A stretch of 64,000 bases of DNA from Dimorphilus gyrociliatus (GCA_904063045.1 CAJFCJ010000022.1:186001-250000), one strand, 5' to 3'. Positions 1 through 12,468 are shown, numbered from the stretch's first letter. The notes: generated by a model not told the origin, from the letters alone. Program-made: numbers and translations.

Positions 1-1853
1 TCCACAGCCCATCAATTGGTAAAAATATCCAATATATGCTGTTTAAGGCAATTCTTTACGCAAAAAAAAACAGACGAAAATCCTTGCCTTTTTTTTGCTA
101 TTTCAATTGTGTTTACGTTGGAAACCGTGGAATAGGCTTACATTTTATTGATCAAAATTTGTGTTTCCATTAGAGATCAATATTATTTGTATTTAAATAA
201 CCGTCTGCTATTTTTTTTAATCCTAAATATATGCATACCAATGTACTAAAAATACAGTGTACAGTGTAAATATAAAGCATGTATCACCTCATCAGGTATG
301 ACCTTCCCCAGCTTTCTCACTCGACAAAAACACTCAGGTCTAAACGCCACTACAATAATATTTGCTTTATTCTTTTTAAAATATGATTTATAAAGATATA
401 ATTATAAAAAGGAACAGAGAGTAAATAGTCCTAAAGTTGATAATCAACTTTCTAGAAGGAGAGGGAAAGGGGAAAGGGGGATGGGGGAGAAAGGAGAGTA
501 TTTTTTTTCTCATTAGTAAATTCTTTTCCTCTTTTTAGTCTACGAATATGGGTTAATAAAAAAAGCTTTTTCACCTTAAATAATTAGAAATATGGCATTA
601 CTATAGGTATAAAAAGCTTTTATAGTTGGATTATGAACAGCCTATTTGCCTAATAAGACACAACTAAATGAATAAATATGACAGAAATTGATACTTTGAG
701 GAAGAGTCTTGAATTTGATTTGCATAAAATTCTTTATTAATTCACTTACAAGTAATTTCTACATTTTTTATACAATATATAGAATATACTTGAATATATA
801 ATCATAAATATACGAATTGATCGTATTTTATTTATAATGTTTTTATTAAGAGAGAAAGAGGAGAAGAAGGAATTCTCTCTCTAAATTCTTTAGAAAAGTT
901 TCATTTAAGAATAGGTAGAAGGCAAACGTGTCTCTCTACAATGATAAGATAAGAAAGGGTAAAGAGAAAAATATGTTAATAACAAGCCTTATTAGAAATA
1001 TCTCATAGATATAAGAGAGTATAATAATATCCTTTTTTTTGCTGCCCTTCGCTTTGCCACGAGAAAAAAGGAACATATTGTTATTGGTTGTATTTATCTA
1101 TGCAGTATGTATTTCATAATCTATTAAATAGTGTTAAAAACGCTATCTATTTGTGTAAATAAAGATATATATATATATATTAATTATTTAACTAGTTCAA
1201 ATCCTTAGTTTTATCTTGACATATTCAAACTCATTTGATTATCGATAGGGTTTATAAAGAAATATTTTCAGTTTTCGATTCCATTTTATCATATTTTTTT
1301 TAGGCTTTTCCCTTCTAAAATTTTTTAATAATACTCTTGTAGTTCTTCTATTCAATTTTCAATATAAACTTCTAATAAACCATACTTTTGAACGCTTATA
1401 ACAAAAAAAAATACAAACTAAAAAAGACAGATATTACATTAGAAAATGCTGTGTAAAAATTTAATTGACAATACTTAAACAGTCGTTTCAGTTGAACAGT
1501 CTTATTTCAGTTTCTCATCAGTTTATGTGGAAGAGTAGTAATGGTAGCGAAGAAGAAGTAGTTGTAGTGGGAGGAAGAAGAGAAGGAGCAGTAGGAAGAG
1601 GAGGACAACTTCAAAAATGAGGAGAGTGTTGAGTAAAAAATTAAAATGTAGATATATACAGAAAGAGGGAGAGAGAGAGAGAGAGAGGGATGAACTGGTA
1701 GATAGAGATAGTTGACCACAAATATTATATGAATAAACTAAAAAGACGCCAGACTAAACAAAGATACATTAGCGCTAATCCAAAATGAAACTTTAACACC
1801 AACATGATATTCGTTTTTCGTGAAAGATTTGAAATACTTTTTGGATTCCTCCA
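1..1853. other. AT-rich flank without a recognisable gene
   Basis: I see no convincing exon here on either strand. The stretch has TA runs (about 1167-1180) and a purine-rich GA tract (about 1665-1690) whose complement gives spurious low-complexity open frames. One copy of the heptamer AGACGCC, which recurs in the window, lies at 1744-1750. The right end abuts the last exon of the GPCR on the minus strand, so part of this region may be that gene's 3' UTR. Confidence 0.5.
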
Positions 1854-3377
1854 TCATGCATTGTACGGTTCCGGTAATTGTTCTTTGCAGGTTAATATTC
1901 CCAAAATAAACTTGATCCCTTTCCTAAAATCATCATCAAGTGTTATGTAAACAACAAACTTCCATAGACAATTACCAATAGCCAACCACATTAAGTAAAA
2001 ATGCAGTTTTCCAGAAGCTTCTTCTCCACCTGGCAGCGTGGACGAATGAATATATAGAGCAAACTATTGGTTAATTGGAAAAAGAAGTTTGGTGGACTGA
2101 ATTTTTCCCCGAGTATTAACATATATAATCTATATGATTTATAGATTGATTATTTAAAATTATCCTATATAGATGTTATATTTGATGGATTTTCCATTAA
2201 GAAAGGAATGACGCAGAGAATATGTAACGTTCCTTGATAATAAAATGTTTCTTATTATTTTACTTTGAATTATTTACTTGTATATAGTCATATTAAACAA
2301 ATAGAAATCGCACGATTTATAAAAAAAGATTGAGCTATGAAGAAGAAGACGGAGAAGTTGATGAAGAGGAAGACGAAGAAGAAGTGAAGGAGAAAAAATG
2401 TTGTAAAACGTTGAAAAATTTGAAAGGGAAAAATGTGTTATCTTTACATTTTAACCTGATCTTTACGAGAGGAATATTTTGTAACAAAAAGGTTAAAGAA
2501 TTGGCTAGATGCCCGAGATAAAGTGTTCCGAATTTGATTTCTAGTTTGCCTTCTCCCCTTTTATTCTCTACCCTTAATCCCTCCCATCATTGATTTTCAT
2601 TCTAGGGGATTATATCGTTCATTCGTCCAAGCCTATGTGTTCATACAACTGCAAAGTGCACCAAGGTATCCAGGACACAAAAAATAGCAGACATAAAGCA
2701 GCGGAAATTGCATATTTTTGCGGTCGTTTCGCCATTTGCGGTATTTTTGAACAAACCCTCTGAGCTAATCTAAAATGTCTTGACCAGAGGAAAGAATTTG
2801 TAACGGCTAGAGCGGCAGTAGGTGGTGTAATCACTAATAAGCCAGACGCTATAAAGTATGCTTTTTGCATTTTCCAGTCAATTAGGCAAATAAAGGCATC
2901 AGGGTAATAGGTTGCTCTGGAAACTCCAAATAAAGGTGGGCAACAAAAACTAAAAGCCGCTATCCAGACAAACATAACCCAACATCGACTTCTCATATCA
3001 GTCATGATTACTCCGTATCTATCCGGTTTATTAACGGCGACGTAATGATCAATACTCATCCACATAAGAGAGTATAGAGAGGCCAGCCAACATATAGCAC
3101 ATAGATAACTTTGTATATGACAAAATGCTGCTCCATATAACCATCCTTGAAATATTCCGTTCCAAGTGACAAATGGAGAAATGATAAAGGATATTAAAGC
3201 ATCGGCTATGCTCATTGAAGTAAAGAAATTACGATTCACGGCTGTAACACCTTCCGATTTGAAAAGAACTAATAAAATAATACAATTAACTAACAATATT
3301 CCTAAACTCATTGCCGTAGAAATAAAGCACTGAAAGTTGAAGATTGGATGGTTAATATCTGTAGTATTACCGGCCAT
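1854..3377 (-). CDS. Orphan rhodopsin-class (class A) GPCR, DHY/KFVVY variant
   Basis: Two coding parts are visible. The main exon runs from the ATG at 3377 down to about 2619 and encodes an N-glycosylation sequon (NTT) and TM1 to TM6. A second block, 2063-1854, begins after an AG acceptor and encodes TM7 (LMWLAIGNCLWKFVVY) and a short tail ending in TGA. The main reading frame hits a stop after TM6, so splicing to the TM7 block is required. I could not place the donor, and a small extra exon may lie between. TM3 ends in IDHYVAV, so the usual arginine of DRY is histidine. TM6 keeps SWIP (W and P of CWxP). TM7 has KFVVY in place of NPxxY. The TM3-TM5 text loosely resembles the GPR161/GPR21/GPR52 group, but ligand and orthology are not recognised. 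It would be a plasma-membrane receptor. An alternative first AG at about 3384 could mean an upstream 5' exon. Confidence 0.7.
2064..2618 (-). other. Intron between TM6 and TM7 parts of the GPCR
   Basis: No coding signal continues the GPCR frame in this stretch. The acceptor next to 2063 reads CCAATAG followed by TTTGCTC in phase 0, with an in-frame stop just before it, which fixes the left exon's start. The matching phase-0 donor at the TM6 end is not obvious. An acidic open frame on the plus strand (about 2330-2521) starts at TTG, not ATG, and was discounted. Confidence 0.4.
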
Positions 3378-5626
3378 CTTCGCCTGCAAAACGCCGACTG
3401 CCGTAATAAAAAAACCGCTAAGACCGTAGGCCTACTATGATCGATTTTCTCCCCTGTTTGATTTGTAAAAGAGATCCTAAATGTAACAAGTACAGACTCT
3501 GATATCATAATAAAAAAAATGATTGTTTAATTTACAAGTGATAAATTAGAAAGTAGAAACAAGATAAAAATAGCCCCTAAAAGACAATTTAGTAAAAAAA
3601 AATCGACGTTTATCACTCATATCATGTAAGCAGAACTGCAAAGAAGAGAAACAGAAAACACAGTATGGAATAAGGGATAGAGAAGAGGCAGAAGAAGAGG
3701 GAAAAAGAGGAAGAAAAATTACTAAAAATGAAATAAGACAAAGGAAGAGACGACAAAAATTAAACTAGTTTTTTTTATCTTTCTGTACCTGTCTAATTTA
3801 ATTAGCCGTCACCTTATATTATGTTTATTACATGTTTCTTCCTATTTTTATTAATATTATTATTGTGATCATTACTATTGATTAAAGGAGGTAATAAAAG
3901 AGTCATGTATGTCAAATGATACGTTAAAGCTAAGAATGACCAAGGAAAACTGGACTTTGAATTCTTATGTAATAAGAGTAAAAAAAGAATATCAAGATAG
4001 ATTCAGTATATACAGCTATATATAAATATGCATATATATATACCGCACATGCCGTATACACTGAATATACTAATATATAAACATAAATACACTGCATATA
4101 GCGGAACCTTCTATATCTATTAGAAATTTCATTCCCTGCTATGCCTTCTTCTTTAGAAATACTAGGAAGGCAGCTGCTCCATTCAATAATACTTTCGTAT
4201 AAAATTACACTAACATCTAGCCCCTGCCAAAAATATACGCAATAATATTTATCTGTACCTTAGGTCTATATCTGGAATCTTTCTCTCCCTCTATTGGAGA
4301 GAATAGAACTGAATTTATTACCCAATCGACGATATTGTACTTTTTAAATATTAACTGACACAGAAGTGTAGAGTATGATAGCCATTTATCGTTTGATATG
4401 ATTCCCTCTTGTCTAACTTTCCTACCTACCTACATTAGATAATATACTATGGTTTACTCAGCACATGCTCTTTTATATTAATTTACTCATCCCATTAATA
4501 TTTCCATATTTAGTTCCCTTTTCTTTCAAAGGAACTAAGACAAACTAAATTCACAATTTCATCAATAATTTCTATAGAAAATGTAAAAAATTATAATAAA
4601 GGGAAAAGAGGCCTAGATCTTTATGCAAATCTTTCAAGTTGAAGACAACTATTTTCCTATAAAATGCAGTATATATAGTTGATGAATGTCTTATTAAACG
4701 ATTAATCGACGAGAAAATGTATATAATGAAATATCTTTAAGTTAACCTTCTTGTTTTTTATGAGTATAGAGAGTACAATAGTTTATAAATGAAGGAGAAA
4801 AAAAATATCGTTCTTAATAGGTTTGTATATAAAAACATTTCCTACCAATTAATTCAATTATACTGTAGCCTATTTACAGTATAATCCATATAAATTTAAA
4901 AAGCAATATATATGATTTTTCTTGGAAATTTTTACTTGGTACTTTTTCAATACTTAATAAAATTATCTAACTTGTGATATTCTATGCAATATAAGCTATA
5001 TATATATATATAAACAGTATACATGATTTATTATGTTAAATAACTCTTCAAATTATCATTAATATTACTGTTAACTATCTCATTCTAATTTAGCTGGTCT
5101 AATTGATCGAAGGATGGGGGAAAAGACTAAGATTAATTTGTATGCGATATGTATAATGGAATGGTATAAACAAGTAGAGCTTTAAAGTACACAATATTTA
5201 AAGCTACTCCTAATATACTAGTCTATTATTAATATATTAAGTCATTGTTGTTTTTTATTTTTAAGTATTGCTATTAAAATACATTTTGATAAGGAAATAG
5301 GGCGGCATGAATTCTATTGAATATATTAACACAATTTCGTTCTTGTTCATGTTCTTCTTCTTCTAATAATGATGAGTAAGACGGAATATATTCCATAAAT
5401 ATGAAAAAATAGAATAATCACGTTCTATCTAAATAATCATTTAAATGTTTCTGATATAATGTTTTTATTTTTCCTTATTAATTCACTGATGGTGCTTTTA
5501 TATTTTTTCTCTCTTTTCCTCTTCCTATTTCCCCTTCTTCCTCTTCATCGTCGTCATTTCTTTCTTTCCCTTGTTCCTCTTCCACCTCTTCTCCTTCTTC
5601 TCCTTCTTCTCCTTCTTCTTGTTCTG
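3378..5626. other. Intergenic AT-rich region
   Basis: No supported gene. It contains several short TA tracts with a TATACAG-type core (near 4010-4060 and 4995-5025) and the start of a pyrimidine-rich stretch. At 5591-5617 a nonamer CTCCTTCTT is repeated three times just downstream of the lectin/WSC gene's stop codon, so it probably lies in that gene's 3' UTR. Confidence 0.5.
5591..5617. repeat. CTCCTTCTT tandem repeat, three units
   Basis: Three perfect direct copies of a nine-base unit, within a longer CT/CTT-rich stretch (about 5515-5620). It lies 10 bases beyond the stop codon of the minus-strand lectin gene, where it would be transcribed as a GAAGAAGGA-type purine tract. Confidence 0.8.
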
Positions 5627-7616
5627 TTAATTATATAACACTTTACGAGTTGTCATTTTTAATTCTAACATACCCTTGCTTTTTTTAATATCGAAATGTA
5701 TTGAAGATACTTGAGAATCTCCCAGTTTTCTTGTCAACCGTGAGAGGAATTTCCAGGTCCATAAACCCCTCGCTGCTCTATAATACAGTATAAAAAGGGT
5801 TGTCAATGAAATAGCAATAAAAGCCAGTATAACAATTAGAGCTATTGCTGTTTGAAATTGAAGAACAAAAAGCGTATTATCTAATTAATTCAACTTTAAA
5901 ATACGACAGCTAACCTGTTTGAAAATAGCTCGACTTTTGATCTTTATTTTTTCTTTCATAAGAACATATTAAACTGTTTGGATCGCAAATTTCTGTTATA
6001 AATAAAGGCATAGTCTTTATAAAGAATATATTAGAATTATAAAAGGTTTATATTTGTATTTCGCAATATTACCGACTAAGCATAAAATATTATTCAATTC
6101 AGTACATTCGGCTGTTTTACACTTTCCATTTTCAAGGATAACGCATTTTTTAAAATTGTCAATTTCCGGTTGGCAAACATCCCATTCGCATTGGCCGCCC
6201 ACGTAATAATCACTTTGGCATTTGCATTTCCATTTTTGTTTTACAGCATCTATCCAAATCTCGGTATTGGACGGTAAAACATTTTTAACCTTGGCTTTTT
6301 CATTGCAATTTATAAAACTCGGCAATCTTGAATTGCTTGAAAGACATCTATAATTAGCCTCGTACCAATCAACTGGAGTATCATGATAATAAAATCCAGC
6401 TATGATATTACAATGATTAAACGATGGATTTGATGAAATGTTATTATTTTTTTTTTACATTTATGCTACATTAGAAACTAGATTATATACGAACTGGAAT
6501 TAATGCAGACAAACTTCTTTTTATCACCGCAAACGCAATTCGTATCGGACAGAGAGAAATCGTCATCTTCTTTGGCGAATGCGCAACTTTTAATGTTATT
6601 GTTTAAAGGCTGACCCATCTTCCATTTTATTTCTCTACAACTTGCTGTATATTACAAAACGTAGGCTTACAGGAATATTTCTAAATACATTTTACTTAAA
6701 TCAATTATATAATTACAATAAATGAAATATAAAACTCTTTAATATTATATAATAATTTACCTACTATCGTAATTGGAATAGACAAAATTATAACCGTTTC
6801 CTCCGCAATTCGATCCATCTCGACATTTAATCGTGCATTTATCAGCTGAGGATCCGTAACTACCAAAAGAATTACCACAATAGCAAATATTTATAACCTT
6901 TTTATAAATGGAAAAAGATGATAATTATCCTTATTATAAATGTAAATGGCAAAAGAGAATTGAAAAGATATTTACTCCATCGAATTGAATGCCGCTATAG
7001 AAATAACCTCTTCCGTTACTGGATACTGGATATTTAGAGCAAATCTCCGAACAAGATTTTTCATTTATATACAATGAAATTAGAGGTGACCTCACATCTA
7101 AATCGCTAATTATTGAACTGTCGCCATAGCATCCTTGTTGAAAGAGTTTTTTTGTACCTTCAGCTAAAAGAAACATGGACCCTTTTAATTTTTATATCAT
7201 AAATATATACAATATATAATAGTAGTTTAATTACAATTCGTCCAAATAGAATTCTGATCATCCGCGACGATATTAGTCCAAAAAGATCCACCAAATGACG
7301 ATAAATTCTTAAGCAACTCTCCGTGCGGTTGATGGCAAAATTCAGCTACAATACTCTTCGACCATTCTTTACCGAGGTTGGCACAAAAGTCCCTTTGATT
7401 ATTACAACTCGACGGAATTTTTGTAACGATTTTATAGCAGTACTTTAAACCATCTAAATGAACAAGAGAACCTCCTTGCCTTTGACATTCTTCCACAGTC
7501 ATGTCATCTCTTGTGCATTCTTTGGTATCACAAAAATTTTGGCTAATTGTATCAATTTTCATAATTGAAATAAACAGATAAACTAACGAAAAATTCAATA
7601 AAATTGAATATTTCAT
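5627..7616 (-). CDS. Type I membrane protein: C-type lectin domain split by a WSC domain, second CTLD, one TM
   Basis: Seven exons were assembled by phase: 7616-7235, 7163-6976, 6897-6761, 6640-6495, 6399-6073, 5992-5915, 5880-5627. Together they give about 503 residues. Order: signal peptide (about 1-25); N-terminal half of a C-type-lectin-like domain (about 30-127, with GLKYCYK and FWTN); a WSC domain (about 128-235, starting QQGCYGD and containing YFYSGIQFDG, ICYCGNSFGSYG and CGGNGYNFVYS); the C-terminal lectin half (about 236-284, KWKMGQP ... SLSDTNC ... KKFVC); a second lectin-like domain (about 285-392, with WYEANYRCLSSNSRLPSF); a Cys-containing stalk; a TM helix (TAIALIVILAFIAISLTTLF); and a basic cytoplasmic tail of about 50 residues. 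C-type lectin and WSC domains are known carbohydrate-binding modules, so a cell-surface glycan-binding role is inferred. The weakest join is exon 4 to 5: phase demands the poor donor A|GTTCGT. The better GTATAT donor four bases on would need an acceptor that removes the WYEANYRC motif. Confidence 0.75.
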
Positions 7617-8224
7617 TGCTACTGTGATAGTAATTGAAAAAAATATTATCTCTTTCTCTCTCCCTCTCTCTCTCTACTCCCTACGGTCACGACGTTTTTC
7701 TCGATAAACAACGAAATTCATGCCGTCGTCTAGTTAAAACTTCTTATTTTGTTTTCTTTTGTACGAATTTATCAGCTAATAGTAAACTTTCAAAAGAGAA
7801 GGAATGAAAAATGAAAGTCACGTGACTTTATGAAATCCTAATATCTTAGTATATTATAAACAATTGTTAAGAAATTGTTAGTTTAAATAAGAAATCTAGG
7901 GAAATATTCTATTCTATTATGATTAAATTAATAGTATAAATCTTCGACACATTCAAATTCGATCCTTATTTAAATAAGGAGAAATTCCAAGACTAAAATG
8001 TTATTTATAAATAGAATATTTGAATAAAATATATAAGCATATAATATATTAGTACTAATATGTTTTATATTCGTTCTATATATATTCTGTATAACCAAGA
8101 TTTAAGTATTTCAATAAAAATTGAATTTTTATACTCTACAGAGGAAGAGAAGCAATAGTTTTCGTTTTTTGTTTATTTATTTACTAATTAAACTAATTAC
8201 AAAACAATCTTCTAAAGAGCTTTT
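7617..8224. other. Promoter/intergenic region upstream of the lectin gene
   Basis: No gene is seen. A CT-rich run (about 7650-7676) lies immediately upstream of the lectin-gene ATG, and a palindromic E-box GTCACGTGAC lies about 200 bases upstream (core TCACGTGA at 7818-7825). The far end probably holds the 3' UTR of the next minus-strand gene. Confidence 0.5.
7818..7825. promoter_or_regulatory. TCACGTGA E-box upstream of the lectin/WSC gene
   Basis: Perfect octamer palindrome, extended to GTCACGTGAC. Sites of this form are bound by MiT/TFE, USF and related bHLH-zipper factors in other animals. It lies about 200 bases upstream of the ATG on the minus strand. Function here is inferred only. 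Confidence 0.4.
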
Positions 8225-9904
8225 CTAATAAAGAATATCTGCTTCTATACTTTGTTCGTTTAATGTAGCTTGGTAATAGTCGTCTTCTTCGCTATATATC
8301 GATTCTAAATCTATATCTTTATCTATTTCTTTTGGTCTTATTCCCTCGTCGACTTTTTCGTCTACGGCAATTGTTTGTTTTCTTATCTCTTCACCCTCTT
8401 CGGCCATTCCCATGAACGTTCGGTAGAGCTTGAAAGTATCTGTTGTTGACAATGTTACTCTACCACCTCCCTCTCTATGAGAAGTTCTCATTACCGTTTC
8501 AAGTAGTTTCCTCCTTTCTGGAGTAACTTCTAAATCAATATCAATGAGTCTCGTTACAATTACAGATGATTTCTTAAAAAGGTTTTCACTTCCCTCTATC
8601 GGAACGACTCTTTCACATCGAACTTTAACCTTTGTAATGAATGAAAAGGAAAGGCCATAAAAGCTAAATTGAAACGAGGAAGAGGAAGAAAAGTGCTTAC
8701 CTGTAATTTTGCTATACCGTTTTCAAAGCATAAATCTACCTTTTCAGAAACAGTATCAAAATTCAATAAGGGATCGAACGAAGATACGGAACCAGTTATC
8801 TCTTCTTCTTCCCTCTCGACGTTAATAGACTGCTTTATACTAGTCGACGGAGCACCGTATAAAAGTCTTAGAATCTCTTGCCTTTCAGTATTCGATGGGT
8901 TGATAGGACTAGCTTTTGGAAGAAAGGAATTCCAATTATCGCTTAAATTATATTCAGAATTTTCTCTGTCTTCAGTAGAAGAATTTACGAAATCTACAAC
9001 ATCGCTAGACCTTCTTTTGACGATAATCTTAGTATTCTTCTTCATTGAAGGTTTCTTATTTATTCGTATATTCTTTGTGATAGTTTCCGTTTTAGTTTGA
9101 GAGTTATCAAACTTTCTAAAGGAGCTATTCTGACTTCCAAAACTTTCAGTTAAATTCATATTGCGATTTACCATTATTGGTTCATTTATTTGAACATTTT
9201 TAACAATTTTTCCACTTTTCATTTCATTGCTGCTATTAAAATTACTGCTGTTTACCGTATTAAATTTGCTTGTACTTTCTATGTTATTTGGACAATTAAC
9301 CCGTAATTTTTGATTTATATGCATTTCAATTGTTGGTGGTATACCAGTGTAGGCGTGAGGTGCTCCTTTATTCATTTCAGTAATATGAACATTTCTCTCC
9401 TTCAATAGTGTTTTTTATTGAAAAACGATTATAAGCCTTATATTCATAAAACGTTTAATAGATACTTACGTGAATATTTTCACTCTCATTTGCTGGAAGT
9501 CGATTTAGCTCGTTCGAACTTGTAACATATACAACATTCGACCCATATTGCTGTGATTGTCTGTTTGTTGAATCCCTTGATGAGATTGGCCGAAAATTTT
9601 GCCCATTGATGCTATTCTGCAAATTGATACTTTGCAATTGATTCTGTTGTAAGTTGTCCTGATTAACTGAATGATTGGGTATAGATCCAGAAGCGAACAG
9701 TTGAAAGGGAACTTCAACTTTGTATTCGCCATTTTCTCTCCAAGCATTAGTGCCTTTTTTCTCAATTCTTAGCTGCGACGTCGAACTAGCCGGAATATCC
9801 GAAATAATTTTTGTACTTGAACTAGATAAACTTTTAGTAACAGGTTGAAAAAGAAACGCTTGATGTAAACTATCTCTATTGGTATTCGTTTGAAATTGAT
9901 CCAT
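8225..9904 (-). CDS. Uncharacterised 512-residue protein, Ser/Asn-rich with conserved-looking charged C-terminus
   Basis: Three exons, all in phase 0: 9904-9470 (donor GTAAGT), 9399-8701 (donor GTAAGC) and 8629-8225 (acceptor ACAAAG). Together they encode 512 residues from an ATG. I do not recognise the family. The first 360 residues are rich in Asn, Ser and Gln and probably disordered, with short compact-looking pieces (AWRENGEYKVEVPFQLF near 54-70; HAYTGIPPTIEMHINQKLRV near 162-181). A basic patch KKPSMKKNTKIIVKRRSS lies near 260-280. The part after about 350 looks folded and spans the second intron (VSEKVDLCFENGIAKLQVKV, then VTPERRKLLETVMRTSHREGGGRV), followed by a helical stretch and a very acidic tail (DIDLESIYSEEDDYY). 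No signal peptide, TM helix or enzyme motif is visible, so it is probably a soluble intracellular protein. The antisense open frame across the exon 2/3 junction is a shadow. Confidence 0.75.
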
Positions 9905-12468
9905 AATAACCTCTATTAAAACTATTATACCTTATCTATTTTGCAGTTATTCTTATATTTTATAACTTTTTGCAGTAGAATAAGGTAAAGTTAAAAAAAC
10001 AATATCATAATAACAAAGAAAAAAAATAAAGAGTAAAGACTTATTCCTTTCTCTGATAGTTTAAATATGAAAAAAAAATTCAATTAAAGCGAAAATTTCT
10101 TCAAGTTTTTATGTAAATTAGCAAATGTTTATTTAAGGATATCACATACCTGTAAAAAAAAAGAAGAGTGCCCTGAATACAATGATTTAATCAATATTGA
10201 TTATTGAAAAAAAAACTTTTTAAATATAATTCAAAGTAATAAATCTTTTGGCAAAAAACTTTAGAAAAAAGTTCTTAAAAAGTATTATCTTTTTTTTTAT
10301 AAAAAAAAAATAACAAAAAACAAATAATAACAAAAAAGTTAATAGCACTGAAGGAAAGTAACCATATTTTAGATGAAATTATTATTATATATATATATAT
10401 ATACAGTATAGAAATATGTTAAAAATTTTCTTAAGTATTCTAAATTTACATAAAAAATTATTAATATATCTATATATATATAATTATAGAAATCCCATTT
10501 TAATTATATATTAAGCAACTTATCAAATATTGAACAGGTATATCTACTCTATAATAAATAACGCAATAACAATATAGCTTGTATTGAACAAAGCTAACTT
10601 TGTACTAGAAATGAAAAAAAAAAGTACTAAAGAAAAAAAAATATGCTTAATTTGCTATAAATGAAATAGTTTAGCTAAAAACTTTGACGTATTTTCTACT
10701 TTCTTCTTCCCTAAACTAAACGAATGACTGTTCACCAGCATATATTTAATGATAAAGAGAATCTATTATAAATAGATAGGGCTATTGGGAAATTTTACTA
10801 AATAACATTAGTATACAGTATATCTGTATTTCAACCTTTTTATATCGATTAATTTATTGAAAAGATGTTTTTTTTTATTTTTCTTATCATCCATATCTTA
10901 TTGATGATTTTATTGATTTTTCAACTAGCTCGACTTTTACACAATAAAATATACATTCTCTTTCATTTCGAAATAACCAAATATATTATAATGAAAACCA
11001 GTGAGTCATTGAACTTTTATGTTTGCTAGGATTTGCCTACGGTGCTTATTTTCATTCTATATTATTAAACCTTTACACTCATTATAAAGTTCGCTGTTAA
11101 TTGTACAATCTCATTAACTAATGAATCATCTATACTTTTCCAACTGCAAAACAACGTGGTTTATTTATTTCCTAAAGACACTTGCCAATTGCTGTTTTAA
11201 TCGTTTATTTCTTCTGAAAAGTTCACAAATTAGTTGGATATATTACGTGTTTTACACTTCGTATAAAAATCCAATTCGAGTGTCCCGTGTATTGCTTTCA
11301 GAAAAAAAAAACAGCAAAACTGTTTACGACGTAGAGTGCTATTTTCAGTATAACAGTAAAAGATTGTTCAGTAAGAAAATTGGTAACAAAATTTTAACTA
11401 CAGTTGTAAAAATATATTTCTTTCACAAAGGCTATCATTGATAACAGGTCGACGAGATGAAAAGGTGACTGATTAAATATATTATCTTAGCAAGTTAATT
11501 CTGGAAATTCTGTTGTTCGTCTTATCAACAAAAATGAATCGATTCTAATACAAAACACCTTATACATTACTATAAACGATTCTTTATATTATGATATTTA
11601 TTGCAAGCAAAAACTTAGCTGTTAATTATTTATTAATCAATCAATAGATCTACGCTCCTGCAAGATTTCTTTCTATTAGGGAGAAAAAACGGTTCATATC
11701 AATGCAACTAACTTCTCTTATCTAACAAATTATTGCTCAGTAAATGGGTCATTCATTATAAATAGCTGAAAGGATGACGAAAGGAAGAGAATACAAGACA
11801 AATGCTCGACAGGATTGTTGAACTTTTGGCAAAGGTCTTCTAGTATAATCCTATAATTAACTTATCTATAGTTATGAAAAGAATTGAATATATACAGTAC
11901 AAATATCTAATTCAGTTAAATAACTTATCAACAGTTTCTATACAGATATACATTAAATTTTAACCTTGTTCTTTCTCAAACTACCTAATGAAACGCCTTT
12001 CAGAAATTTAATTCCTTAAATTCACCCACTTTCAAGACAAAATCCTCTACTTTCTATTTCATAAATATACACGAATCAATACCCAAATATGCTGATTATG
12101 CTAACTCGTATATTGTGTATAAAACAAACTAAAAGATACTATTTATTCAGCTTTGTATAAATCTTAACGTAAAGAGCTTGAAACAAAAAAGAGATTTTAT
12201 GAATGAAAAGCAACTTCTGAGATGCTCGATTAAATAATTAAAACAAGATGTTACTTGTATAGTATTTTTCATATACATATTTAACAGTAATTAAACATTT
12301 CTACTAAAGGAATATACATATTTTGAACACACAATCATACACATAGCATTTACTTCTACTTCTTTAACACCTACGATATATAGGTGGGAACACATGATAA
12401 TAGTTATTATCTTTGAACAATGCTCATGAATAAACTGGGAAGTTCGTATTAACTCTTGTTCTGCAGTC
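9905..12468. other. Intergenic AT-rich region
   Basis: No supported gene. A-rich and T-rich runs dominate 10000-10680, and a TA tract with the core TATACAGTATA lies near 10388-10410. An open frame of 106 codons at 11121-11441 has biased Phe/Tyr/Lys content typical of AT-rich noise and no splice partners. The right end would contain the 3' UTR of dCMP deaminase. Confidence 0.5.

Noticed and set aside
2330-2521. Acidic open frame MSYEEEDGEVDEEED on the plus strand
   Set aside because: It begins at TTG, is driven by a GAAGAAGAC repeat, and lies within the intron of the opposite-strand GPCR.
8669-9100. 143-codon open frame antisense to the 512-residue gene
   Set aside because: It is the shadow of exons 2-3 of the minus-strand gene, whose frame is supported by two clean introns.
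11121-11441. 106-codon open frame on the plus strand
   Set aside because: Phe/Tyr/Lys-rich composition as expected from AT-rich noise, no domain, no splice partners.
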